From Cristatella mucedo (taxonomy: Eukaryota; Bryozoa; Phylactolaemata; Cristatellidae): 64,000 nt of DNA. Below the pieces are notes generated by a model that did not search any database, was not told where the DNA came from, and worked only from the letters and a program-made list of their open reading frames with translations. Location of the stretch: contig WPIO01000057.1 in the NCBI GenBank assembly GCA_009760855.2, forward strand, positions 376,001-440,000. Direction: 5' to 3'. The position numbers and the translations under genes were made by a program. Positions 1 to 12,706 of the stretch are shown here, piece by piece (position 1 is the stretch's first letter; every line of letters begins with the position of its first letter).

Positions 1-39
1 TCGGCTATCTAAAGCAGCAAGCCTTCAACCAAGGACACC

Positions 40-205
40 ACTGAGCCAAGGAGATAAGGCGTTTTCTCTCTCCCTCGAAGATCGAGGTCGGTGGTTCGAA
101 TCCTGCAGTGGGCGATCTTTTATTGCCAACTTCAAGTGGTGGTAATAGCCATTTAGGGCTCTCCTGCCGCTATGCAAATGAGGCTGGTAAATCAGCTCAT
201 ATTAA
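40..205 (+). mobile_element. SINE1 (tRNA-derived) copy, diverged
   Basis: A Pol III B-box-like GGTTCGAATCC (about 94-104) is followed by the body shared with the copies at 35255, 35955, 44505 and 60541: a GGGCGATC block, a small hairpin, a CTAT(G/A)CAAA block and AATCAGCT. The 5' half (A box) is degenerate. Confidence 0.75.
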
Positions 206-627
206 ATTCCAGATTTCTGGGGATTTTGTGTAGCCGAAATACGAGATTATAGTGCAGTACTTGCCTGAATCCCATCGCCAAGTCGTGCAGTGGATACGCT
301 CTGCAATTGCCGAGTGAAGCAAGTGCAGTGGTTGCTGTTGGACGCCCAATTTGAAAATATGATCGCACACACATTCATTCACGCTGTGTGCCAGGATTTG
401 GGTTGAGCAGGTAAGTAGAAATTCAAGAGTCGATGCTATTGAGTCTCATACTGAGTATAAGACTCTTCTTTGGATTGGCAGAGCACTGGATAAGGTAATC
501 AAGAGGTTGTTGACGATCTACCACAAGGCATAGCTCTATTCTCTGAGCTCAGTGGAAAAAATCTACAGGCATCATGCATGCGTTTATCTCCCTCTGCAAG
601 TTCTTGGAGCTAGGAGTAAGGTGATGC

Positions 628-630
<3 letters not shown>
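206..630. other. unassigned stretch
   Basis: I see no exon, repeat family or RNA gene here. Short reading frames overlap one another and show no recognisable protein. Confidence 0.4.
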
Positions 631-661
<31 letters not shown>

Positions 662-1250
662 TACTTGATAAAGTGCCCTCAGAGAACTTAATCTCTTTCT
701 AGGCGCTTTACATTTGCTGCAAAGGGAAATGCAATTGAATGGTAAGTAAAATCATGCTTGAAAAACAAGCAAAATGAATAACATGGTTAGGGGTGACATG
801 CACAGGGTCAGCATGCAAATGTGGTTAGTGGCAGTATGCACAGTGTCAGTACGCATAAGCACGTGAAGGACGAATAACAGGGACCCACTAAATGCTGTCC
901 TAAATAGGTGTGTTTTTAAGTTCCTTTTAAATGTGGTCAGGTCAGGGGATGTTCTGACGCAGGTCGGGAGGGAGTTCTAGGCTTTGGGAGCATACGAACT
1001 AAATGCACGGTCTCCAAAGGATTTAAGGTTTGTACGAGGTATTTCTAGACTGTTGAATTCCGAAAAGCGGGTGGTATGATGCTTGGCCTGATGAAGGAGT
1101 ATGTCGGAGAGATAGGCTGGAGTCATAGAATGAAGGGACCTAAAAGTGAGCGACAAAACCTTGAAGTCAATCCGTTGCTTGACTGGTAGCCAGTGCAGGT
1201 CGGCGAGAAGTGGAGTAATGTGGCAACTGCGCTGCTCCTATTAATTCGTG
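631..1250 (-). mobile_element. L2-A LINE, 5'-truncated 3' end
   Basis: A minus-strand copy. It begins on the + strand with (ATA)n, the element's 3' tail, then the conserved terminal block (CTCAGAGAACTTAATCTC), and continues colinearly with the L2-A copy at 44946-45560. The C-terminal RT-ORF sequence is interrupted by stops. The match fades near 1250. Confidence 0.9.
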
Positions 1251-2055
1251 GTCGGAAGGCAATTGAAGACATCGCGTGGTTGGCTGCAGCTTGCTGCAAC
1301 TAGCTCGAGAGATTCGTGAGAGATCGCCTGGCTGCCGAAGTATGTGCAGCTTGTGAGCGCGACCCTAGCAAGTCTGTCTTTAGCCTATGCTCTGCTAGGC
1401 AGACGAAAAGTCGTGGGCTGCTTTGCCAGAGGAACCGGCAGCAGTCCAATGCATGCATGTGCAGTCCATATACAGCGCCCTCGTTTGGCGGACCCTTGGG
1501 GCTGTAAGTGCCAGCCAGCTGCTGCAGAATCGCTGGCATTCGTCCTTCACCGGCTTCGATGGTCACGGCATGACCCATCGACCGGGTGCTTGCCGAAATC
1601 TAAGCAATCAGTGGCCATTGGTCGTAAAGAGCTCACGTGACACCAGCAAGTAAATTACCCAGGGGGTTGTGCCAAGCTGCCGAGGGAGGCAGAGGTGCTC
1701 ACTCGATGGTGCACTGACGTCACTCGTGTGCTCTGTGCCGTGTTCTTCACTGCCACGAGCTTTGCAGTAAGGTAAAGCTGCAATCGGAACAAAATGAAAA
1801 CCGTCCACTAGCTGGCCAGCGTCCACTTTCAAACATGAGAGCCAAGCGCAGCCGGGCAGAGGGGAAAGGGGACGTCGACATGGCTGTCGAGCTCGGCTAT
1901 GCTGCCGATCTGCTGTCTGAGCTAGCTGCAGTCGGAGCATGGCTGTGGCGCAATGATCAGCCGGAGAAGCTCACTCTAGCAGCGCAGTTTTTCCCAAAGA
2001 GCAGTCACTGCAAGCGATGCGGCAGCATTTGGAAATGTCTATGCATGTCGCCGAG
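1251..2055. other. unassigned stretch
   Basis: Several 60-110-residue frames overlap on both strands, none with a recognisable domain. No repeat family was identified. Confidence 0.35.
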
Positions 2056-2205
2056 CTCCATTGGTCAAGCGTTTAAGGTGCTTGCCCCGGGGACCAAGGT
2101 CTGGCTGAGGTCGTGGGCTCGAGCCATGAGGCACACGTGAAGCGCCTGAATAGAGATGAAGTTCTCTTGGGGGGGCTCTACAAGTGAATTACGTGCATGT
2201 GCTTG
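2056..2205 (+). mobile_element. SINE2 (tRNA-derived) copy
   Basis: Shares with 19938 and 44073 an A-box-like TTTAAGGTGCTTGCCC, a B-box-like GGGCTCGAGCC, then GTGAAGCGCCTGAATAGAGAT, GTTCTCTT and CTCTACAAGTGAATTA. The 3' part resembles the L2-A LINE terminus. Confidence 0.8.
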
Positions 2206-2394
2206 TTCGTGAGTGCCCATGTCGGTGCTTTGCGTGTTGCATGCAAATGTGCAAGCCCACGAAAGTAATTAGCATACTGCTTTTCTTCCTATGGCAGGCT
2301 GCTTCTGTGTGACTTGCTGTTCGTGACCGTCCTCCTGATATATGCTGGGCTATTCACTTTCTCTTCGTTGCGGGAAATGAAGTCATCTGGCCAT

Positions 2395-2725
<331 letters not shown>

Positions 2726-4344
2726 GTCACTTGCTGCAAATGCTTTTGAGTGCACGAACGAACTCTTCAGCATGGCACTCACTTAATGCTTTGGCAGAGT
2801 TGCATATGGGTAGGCATCTATCTACTTGCATGAGATCGAAGCCAGACCAGACAGAGTCAGGTGCTTCTCATGTGCAGCCCTCCATTTTTGTGTGTACCAC
2901 ACTTATCGCGAATGCCTGCATGCCTCTACAGTGGTCATTCTGTATCTCGCAAAGTGTGAGTTACTGCTGCCACGTTAGCTCCTTATTGAATATCTTAATG
3001 AAATGCAGTATCAGGGCTAGCTGCAGCTCACCAATATGTTGATGAATTCCACTGATTCAGACCAATGATAATTCTTGGAACATCAATCAGCTCGCTGTGT
3101 TGCCCTGGGTGCAATGCTGCCATTGCAGCTCTGAGTCCATAAAATGCAATGCTGTGGAACTAGCTGACAGGCCAGCCATGGGCCTACTGAAATGTATACT
3201 GGATATGCCAGCAGTGGCATTCCTCCTGCAACGGCTTAGCAGTCTTGTTGAGGGATCACAAAGATTGATTAGGAATTGACATTAGTGTCAGAATGTAGAC
3301 TGCAGTCCTTTGGCAAGGAGGATGTGGCTACCTCACCGACATGCCAACTTGCTTCAGTTGGTAGTTATGGCTCCGAAACTGGGCCTGGAGAAGCTTAGCA
3401 CGTGACAGATAATCTGCTGGCCGGCCACTCATGCCTCGGCTGGTTGGTGTCTGATAAAAACGAGCTTGGTCCATATACAGTTCCAAGCAAGAGATTGAGT
3501 TCTCTCATAGTGCTACGCAGATGTCTTATCATCGGCAGTAGTGGTAGTAATAAGGTTGGGGAAAAAGTTCGTGCACCGTGGTTTTAATAATTATTTTAAT
3601 GAATTTAATAGTGATTTCATAAAAAACGCAACATACAAACTTGTTCCTCAACTTATATTATAAAATGACCGTGTTCGATGAAAGCACCTCCATCCAGGTA
3701 GGTGAGTGGTGGTAGCTATCGAGTATCTGGGGGGGGGTGGTGGTGGAGGCCCACCGGGAGACCGGCCAATTCCTGTGCAATACAAGGGTCGCCTCAGGTC
3801 ACAGTCACCTCGGGTCGAGTGCATGTTGGTTGCAAGGCAGGGCTAACTCAACGGGATGCGTGGCCCCTTTCTTGTTCGTCCTCTCAGCATGCTTCACAAA
3901 CTGGCACAGTGTGGCGACCACGACTCGCACGGTCCTGTGCTCTAGCGACTTTTTTCTCTGCCATCGCCACAGTCACCACCCCACAGTGCTTTACTGTGGC
4001 AGGCAAGCAGGCCCTGCGCAGCCAAAGCGAGGCAGGCCCTGCCCGTGACTACCAGGGCAGCGACCATCGAGTGGCAGAGATGAGAAGCCTGTGCCCTCAG
4101 CATTGGATCCGCCGCCGCCCGGGCGACAGCCAAAACTTCTCGGCCCGGCGAGCACACCCTGCAGCGAGCAGCAGGTCTGTGTTGCCCGAATGCACTATGG
4201 CAGCACGTGGTGCCTGCCATTGGTGACCTCGTCCTAGGCGTTTTCTACTTGTGCACAGGAAGGGGGCAGTGAAAGATAAGGGCACCGACGATTGCGAGCG
4301 AGTCCACGCTTCGGCAAGCAGAAATGCTTGCTTGCCTGTGGGCG
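2726..4344. other. unassigned stretch
   Basis: No recognisable exon or repeat family. There is a G-rich run near 3728-3740. Overlapping frames at 3702-4226 (174 residues, +) and 3942-4220 (-) have composition unlike the host exons and match no family I know. Confidence 0.35.
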
Positions 4345-4505
4345 GTGACTGGGCCCAGGAGATAAGCTGCTCGATGTTCACGGCCTAGGTGATGGGCTCG
4401 AATCCTGCAGTGGGCGATCCCTTATTGCCAATTGCAAGAGAGTAGCGGTAGCCGTTCATGCTCTCCTGCAACTATACAAATGAGGCTGTTGAATCAGCTA
4501 AAATT
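4345..4505 (+). mobile_element. SINE1 copy, diverged
   Basis: B-box-like GGGCTCGAATCC, then CAGTGGGCGATCCCTTATTG, CTATACAAATGAGGCTGTTG and AATCAGCTAAAATTT, colinear with other SINE1 copies. The body hairpin is disrupted in this copy. Confidence 0.75.
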
Positions 4506-4599
4506 TGCATTCGTTCCCTTTGAGTGTCTTACATTTTTTGGATGTTGTTCGTGCACGACCTCTGCAAGGTTCTGATGACCGTGCAGACGAGCTGTTCCA

Positions 4600-4946
4600 T
4601 TCCTCCACTTAAAGGCCCTTGGCAACAGAAGCTTTAGCTCTGCAGGTCCTAGACTGTGGAACTCACTTCCACTATTCTTACACAAAGGCAACTGCTCTCC
4701 TAGTGCAGACTATGGCTCATCGTTTCCAGCTGTCCCGAGCTGCTACTTTCTTGCTACTCACTACCTCAACTGCTCTCGTGACTCAGCTATGCTTCACATT
4801 TTCTCTTTGATGCATGAGATGAAGTCTGTTGGCTACCGAATGCATACTGAAAGCCACTTGGGCTGTGAGTTGGCTATACAAAACTCTCCTGCCTAACACC
4901 TACATAGTACTTGTGGAGTTACAGATGGAGATACATTGCATTACAT
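4600..4946 (+). mobile_element. L2-B LINE 3' end
   Basis: Colinear with 25470-25815: the AGAAGCTTTAGCTCTGCAGG block, CTAGACTGTGGAACTC, the GCTATACAAAACTCTCCTGC block, and a tail of GGAGATACATTGCATTACAT. The C-terminal RT-ORF sequence is broken. Confidence 0.9.
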
Positions 4947-5375
4947 AATCAACATGGTCTGCCCAAAGCTTACTTTGCTATTGATATATGTATGTATGGT
5001 GGTCCACCGACTTCATCTCACACAGCAAAGAGTGAATGAGAAGCATAGGTGTCTTAGGAAAAAAGCGATGTCGAAGCTATGACTAGTGTGGGAATGAAAG
5101 CAGGGTGGCTGGGAAAATGTAGCTGGTAGTTTTCAACTTGAGCTGACGATCTTGCATCAGAAATGTGGCCGCTTGGATTGCCAACCAGATCTGTAGCTGA
5201 GAGTGTGCCAGCCCCGGTTTGCGTGCTGCATCAAGGTGGCCTTAGCCTGCCGTAATGCGCACGGTTTTCTCGGCCACTGACGATTCTTCTTCAGCTCTGA
5301 TCGCCAGGCTGTTCATGATTAGTTCGTGCGAGCATTTGCCGATCGCAGCCTTTATTTTTCTCGCAACGAATGCAG
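4947..5375. other. unassigned; intron upstream of the first visible POGLUT exon
   Basis: No repeat or exon was recognised. It ends in a splice acceptor (TGCAG at 5371-5375). I looked here and upstream for the filamin-domain exons expected before this exon and did not find them. Confidence 0.4.
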
Positions 5376-5590
5376 GGAGCGCGTACCAGGAGAACTGCTA
5401 CTGTCCACGATCGGATCTTGGCGAAGCAATGAGTGCTTTGCAATGTTCCTCGTATGACCAGATCGGCAGAGATCTCAGCCGATTCAGGAAGACGGCCATC
5501 AACATGACGGATACGGTGCTGCAGGTGGAGAAGCGCTTCAACCAGAGGCTGGCCTACAGCCTGGCGCACTACGTAGTAAAGGACAACAAG
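5376..5590 (+). CDS. POGLUT2/3-like: POGLUT exon a (Cys-rich linker to start of the CAP10 domain)
   Basis: The acceptor is TGCAG at 5371-5375 and the donor is AAG|GTCTGC at 5591. The exon starts with two bases of a split codon, then encodes [10 protein letters not shown], a predicted helical stretch (IGRDLSRF), KRFNQR and HYVVKDNKV-like sequence ending in DNK. It matches the human order in which an ENCDCP-type motif precedes the transferase domain. It ends on a codon boundary. Confidence 0.9.
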
Positions 5591-6133
5591 GTCTGCCACC
5601 GCCTCGTCGAGCTTCCAGCAGCCCTCATCGCCGCCTCGAGCCGCCCTCGGCGTTTAGCGGCATGCCTGTTACTTGCGTGTGGGTGGGACATGAGCATTTG
5701 CCATTGTGCGCGTGAACTAGCAAGCACGTGCTCTTTTACGCCCACGTGAACACTCACACACAGTGCATGCACGTGGGCGGCTCGTTGGTACGCACCCCTG
5801 GCCAAAAACATTCTAGCACACGATGCACTCCTTTCCTTGAGCGATAGCATATCTGCTCGCTCTGCCCACGTCGACCAGTGCTCATATACTTCTTAATATG
5901 GAGTACATGTTTTGTTTGAAAACTTCGGGAACCACCCGTTGTGCATACCTTACCTGTATATCCTCACAACCCTTGCTCCTTCCCTTCTTTTAGCCGGTTA
6001 ACCCTGTGTGTAGAAGAATGTGCCCTTCCAGCGTTTGCAGGCAGTGTTTGATTGCTTTGATAGGTCTGCATAGGTAGGTGTACATCACACACCGAGTATA
6101 CCTACCTATGCATGCACATATATTTATATATGC

Positions 6134-6169
<36 letters not shown>

Positions 6170-6184
6170 GTATATACATATGTG

Positions 6185-6216
<32 letters not shown>

Positions 6217-9200
6217 CACATGTACGTCACACACCGAGTATACCTACCTATACATGAACATATATGTATATATGCATATGTATATATACATATGTATATA
6301 CATATATATATATATATGTGTATATATTTATATATGTATATATATATAGTGCATGCAACTGCAGTAGACATGCATTTGCATACGGGATATGCATGAAAGC
6401 ATTTAAGATATGCACACATGTAGTCAGAATCGCATTGGGTGCATAACAATGTTATCAGTAATGTATACTTAGGTAAAATCTTGCTGCTAGTTTTACCTGA
6501 TCCTTGGGCAGTGTTTTGTACTATTGATCGCCAAGTCCTTCTCGAGGGCCTCTCATACCGCCTGGGCATCACTGGTTCTGTACTGCGACGGTATATGTTG
6601 TTTCTCACTGGGAGACTACAGACTATTTATTTGACCGGACAAACATCGTCCGAGAGACCACTGAAAAACTAGATACCTCAGGGCTCTGTGCTTGGTCAGC
6701 TTTTTTACAGTGCATACTTGTTTTCACAGTTCATTCTACCTATTTCGATGTATTTGCCAAGCAGAATCTAGGCTTTCACTTATATGCAGATGACAGTCAG
6801 TTGTACCTTTCCTTGTATCCATTCCAGCCCTCCACTATGTGGGATTTTCCCAACTCCCTTCTGCATGTATTGCTGAAATCCACGCCTGCATGCCAGCAAA
6901 CATTCTCAAAATGACTGACAATAAAACCAGCTTGCTAGTTATGGATAAACCAAATGTGCCTTAGACATTGGAAAGCTTTGCGGTCAAAATCCCCAATCAG
7001 TTGTTAATTCTTTGTATACAGCATCTGTAAAGTTCCTACAAAGAGATTCAGTTCACCGAGGGTGCTATACTAAGGTATTTTTATTAGTATTCGTAAAATC
7101 GGCTCGGCCAGCTCATCTTCTGGTGCAGCTGTACGAAATCTGGGTGTCCTGTTCCAAGGTGACCTTTATAATAATAATAATAATAATAATAATGTACTCG
7201 GTAAAGCGCCCTCAGAGAACTTAATCTCTTTCTAGGCGCTTTACATTTGCTGCAAAGGGAAATGCAATTTAATGGTAAGTAAAATCATGCTTGAAAAACA
7301 AACAAAATGAATAACATGGTTAGGGGTGACATGCACAGGGTCAGCATGCAAATTTGGTTAGTGTCAGCACGCATAAGCACGTTAAGGACGAATCACAGGG
7401 ACCCACTAAATGCTATCCTAAATAGGTGTGTTTTTAAGTTCCTTTTAAATGTGGTCAGGTCAGGGGATGCTCCGACGCAGGTTGGGAGGGAGTTCCAGGC
7501 TTTGGGAGCATACAAACTAAATGCACGTTCTCCAAAGGATTTAAGGTTCAAAGCAAAGCTACAACTGAGTGTCATCCGCATAGAAGTGAAAGCCGAGGTT
7601 GTGCTTGGCAATTACATCAGCAAGAGGGAAAGCATAAACCGTGAAAAGAACCGGACGTAACACGGAGCCCTGAGGTACGCCATATTTCAGAGGTACCTTA
7701 GATGATCTTTGTCCATTCACGTCAATACTCTGGAGTCTCCCACTGAGATTGGACCTGAACCTCTGCAGAGCAGTGCCAGCGATGCCCAGGCGAGATGAGA
7801 GGCGCTCTAGAAGAACTTTGTGATCGATGGTATCAAAAGCTGCCGAAAGATCGAGCAAAACAAGCAGAGACACTCCACCCATGTCTGCAGTCCTAAGTTA
7901 GTCATTGTATACCCTTAAATTTTATCGAAATTTTATCCTGTGTACATAATGTTCATATAGTTGAAGCTGTCGATACTATTGAAATAATTCATTACATCTT
8001 GTATCGAAGCACTGTTGACATTTGGATCCCTATTTCGACCAAATACGTGGAAACTGCCTGCATCCCTGCGCAGTACCACTGTTGCCAAGGTTCAGGAAAT
8101 CCCTTTAATTGGTACTGACAGAGCAATAGGGGGAGCAATGTCTTACCACTACCTGCTGCAATCTACGATGACCTTTTTAAATACTATCTGCAGTGCAAAT
8201 TACAACTGATGTATGCGTGCTCCCTGCACCCGCAGTTGAATTTCAGGGGCTCTGGCAAAATTCATTGCACTTAGCTCAAAGGCCTGCTTAGATAAGAGTA
8301 GTACAGCCAAACTAGTTCCTCTGTTAATGGCATCCAATGGCTATGCTAATGGCATCTAGATTTCCACACCTTCCTTTATTGAGGACTTCTGGTCGGGTCC
8401 TTAATCGGTTGCATCTGGTGCATAACTCAGCAGATCATCTGGTCTGTTGTCAATGGTGTAGTTGCCAGATACAAATAATAAGCATTCGATATAGCATCCT
8501 CAGACAACTCAATCTCTTTCTACGAATTTACATTTGGTGCAAAGGAGACATGATCGAATGGTTAATGGAAGCATCTTCATAAAACAATAATGACATGGTT
8601 AGGGGTTATGGGTGCTCGAACAAACGATGGCAGCCTGACGAAGAACGAAGCCCCCACAAGCGAGTAGTGGTAGAGACGATGACGGCTGTATTACATGCAG
8701 GCAGTGCAAGCAAGCGAACATACATACCGATGTAGCTGTGGCCATCGTGTAAGCAGCTATAGGCACCGTGAGAGAAAAGAATAAGAGCAAGAGAGAAGAA
8801 GGAGACAGAGGGGGATAGCATGCCTATAGGCCGACACGCAGGCAGAAAACAGTTTTCTGGAGAACTAGCTGGTCAGGCGACCACAGCTGACCAGCTTGCA
8901 ATGAAACCCAGCCGAAAGTCAGCCGACTGCAGTGCCCAATGCACCAGCATTCAGCGTTCAGCCCTTTGGCCTGCCTGAGTGGTTTGAGTCCGGCTGGGGC
9001 TGAACAACATCGTTGGCTTGGCCACCCACAATGTGTCTGTCATGCACAGGGTCAGCATGCAAGTGTATTTTACTGGCAGCCTGCCCCATGTCACCATGCA
9101 TAGGTACATAAAGTTCGAATCATAGAAACCCATTAAATGCTGTGATAACATATGAAATTTATTTTCTTCTTAAATGTGGTCACGTCAAGAGTTGTCGTGA

Positions 9201-10258
9201 CGAAAGTCGGAGGTGAGTTCCAGGCTTTGGGAGCATACCAACTAAAGGCACGTTCTCCAAAGGATTTGAGGTTTGCTCCATTTGAGTGGGAGACTCCCAA
9301 GTATTTATGAGAATGGCAAAGATCATCCGAAAAACCTGTGAAATATGGGGTGCCTCGGGGTTCTGTACTCGGTCTCGTTCTTTTCATGGTTTATACTCTC
9401 CCACTAGCCGATGTGATTGCCAAGCACAATCTGGGTTTTCGTTTCTATGCAGATGACAATGAGTTTACTGTTGCTTTGATCCCTCCCAGCTATCCTAGCA
9501 AGTCAAATTCTCTCAACCCTCTTCCTGCATGTATTGATGACATCCGTTCATGGATGGCATCAAAATATCCTAAATTGAATGATGAAAAAACCAGCTTACA
9601 GAAATTGGAAAGCCTAAAGTTCAAAATTGACTATGCCTGCATATCTTCTGTTGAACTTGCACATAAACTATGCGTCATGTTCCAAATTGAACTCTCACTA
9701 GATGACCACATCAGCTCCACAGTCAAGTCTGACTACTTTCAGCTAAATATGATTGCTGAAATTCGGGCTGGTTTCACCCCACTTCTGTCCAAGCTTTGCT
9801 GTTTTGCTTAGAAGCTGTTTCAAGATCCTCAATCAGGCATTCATCTTACTTCACTCGCTAGCTCTAGCATACCTCTCCGACCGCCTTGCTTCTCCAGTGT
9901 GCTCTTCCACCACCTGCGCCCTCTGTTCCTGTCGTCTTGGTGTTCCTCACACTACAATGAAGGGGATCGGGCCTTCAACTCATAAGCACCCTTTCCATGG
10001 CATTTGTCACTGCCTTAATTGACTTTGCATCATTGCAATATCAGTTAAAGACATATCTATTCTTCTTGTCCTTTCCAGTGACCATCTGGTATTTAATTCG
10101 TAGTTACAAACTTTTCGAAGATGGCTTCGGAGACTGCAATTCAATGACACTTTGCGTTCATGTTCATGAGCATGGTGACCTCGTAGTCCTGCAAAATTAA
10201 TTTAGCGATAGATCGGTTGGCCAACCAGCTGCTACAGCCAAGCTCGCATGTGCGTGTG

Positions 10259-10304
<46 letters not shown>

Positions 10305-12675
10305 TGTGTATGTGTGCGTGTGTGTGCACGAGTGCATGCACGTGAGTTCATGTAAGTGCACAAGTGAGCCCGCTTGGGTGCATGTGTGCAACTGCCTAAG
10401 CTTGTCCTGTGTCTGCCTGCCTGCCTCACTGATGTGGTCAAAGAAACCTCTGTAGGGTAGGGTGCAGTTGATGAATTAAAGACGCCTGCCTGTAGAATAA
10501 GCTGACAGCCACTAGTATGCCCATCTGCCATTAACTCTGGCATAGTTCTATATCGGCGCACTCTCTACTTAAATTCTTAGTTTCTACTCAGGCCACTGAC
10601 ACAAATATGTACTGTTTGTCGTTAGGCGACATGAGAGAGAGAGAGAGAGAGAGAGGCAGGCTGATAGGATAGAGGGAGAGAGCGAACTAGCAGCATGTTC
10701 ACCATAGCACGGCTTACCCTTCGTTAGACTGCCGTTGCCTCTTCCCAAACGCATCGTTAGTCGTGAGCTGCCACTAAGAGCCGCTCAAGCACTGCTCGCA
10801 GCCACTTGGGTTCTGCTCGAAGCAGTGGCGTCGTGGCATGAGGCTGCCATCCGGCCGGCATGAATCCGCACATTAGACCGAGGCTTAGCAGTGGCACGTG
10901 CCTCGCAAGAGCTGCATGCACGCTAACATTGCAGGTTCTCCACTTGCCGGCTGCTCTCACATGCCAGGACTTTGGGCAGATGCCGGTTGCGCGTCTGCCG
11001 GGTAATGCTTGCAGCAGGCAGGCAGGCAGCACAGTCCGACCCGTGCCACTCACCCGCGCTGCCTCTTTCCACAGGCGTCGGTGGCTGCTGCTTTCACACC
11101 TCACTTGCCAGAATGCTTGCCACATAAGTGCTGAGCGCGTGGTGGTGGCAGGCAAGCCCATGCTAACCGACTGGTCCTACAAAGTTCGTCATCATTGCGA
11201 GTCATAGACAACTACTCTCCTACTGCCGACTATGCCACATCCTTTTCAGCGGTCCTGAGCTGCTACTTGTATTCTACTCACTACCTCAACTGCTCTCCTG
11301 ACTCTGCTATGCTTCCCACTTTCTCTTTGTTGCCTGAGACAAAGTCTGTTGGCTACCGAATGTGTACCGAAAGCCACTTAGGCTATGCGTGCGCTATACA
11401 AAACTCTCCTGCGTAACACCCTCGTGGTCTTTATGACTTTGTGGAGTTGCAGACGGAGATACATTACATTACCCGAGTAGTTTACCGTGAGCAATATGAC
11501 TTTATAAGCCTGGTAATTCTATAGTCCACACATGTCATCGACATCTTCTGACGGCTTGCCTCGAGCTTGCAGCTTTCTTACCCCCTCCCCCACCACCTGG
11601 CGGATTATGGCTCTTCTTACGATGTTACCTCCTGCCAGCCGCCAGAGGTTGTATGCTTCATGCCTAAGCTTTTACCTGCGGCTGCCATTCTTTTCTAGCA
11701 AATTCTCTCATCTCACTTGCTGCATGTATTGATGACATCTGCACATGGATGGCACACATTTTCTAAAACTAAATGATGATAAAACTAACTAACTAGTTAT
11801 GGGAAAACCCAGTGTAATTCACAAATTGAAAAGGCTGCCGCTCAAAATTAGCTCCGCCAGCATATCTCCTGTTGAATCAGCTCGAAATCTAGGTTTCATG
11901 TTCTAAAGTGACCTCTTGTTAGACGACCACATCAGCTCCATAATCAAATCTGCCTACTTTCAGCTACATAACATTGCTAAAATTTGGGCTTATTTAGATA
12001 AGGATACCACGTCTAGTTGGTCCATGCATTCGTGACATCCCGTCTTGACTTCTGAAACTCACTGCTAACTGGCCTACTGGCTTGTGCGATCAGGCGACTA
12101 CAGCTGGTGCAAAACTCAGCAGCTAGGCTTGTCTGCCGTGAGCGTCAAAGTTGCCACATCACATTACTTCTCGCCGACCTGCACTGGCTACCAGTCAAGC
12201 AATGGACCGACTTCAAGGTTTTGTTGCTCACTTTTAGGTCACTTCATTCTTGGGCTCCAGCCTATCTCTCAGATCTACTCTCCCACCAGGCAAAGCATCG
12301 TACAACCGGCTTTTCGGAATCCAACAGTCTACCAGTACCCCGTACAAACCTCAAATCCTTTGGAGACCGTGCATTTAGTTCACATGCTTCCAAAGCCTGA
12401 AACTCCCTCCCGACTTGCATCACAACATCCCCTGACTTGACCACATTTAAAAAGAACTTAAAACACACCTATTTAGGACAGCATTTAGTGGGTCCCTGTG
12501 ATTCGTCCTTCATGTGCTTATGCTTGCTGACATTGTGCATGCTGCCACTAACGACATTTGCATGCTGACCCGGTGCATGTCACCCCATAGCCATGTTATT
12601 CATGTTGTTTGTTTACCAAGCATGATGTTAGTCACCATTTAATTGCATTTCCCTTTGCAGCAAATTTAAAGTGCC

Positions 12676-12706
<31 letters not shown>

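Noticed and set aside
1316-1653. Overlapping 60-98-codon frames
   Set aside because: Mutually overlapping on both strands, no domain, no splice or start support.
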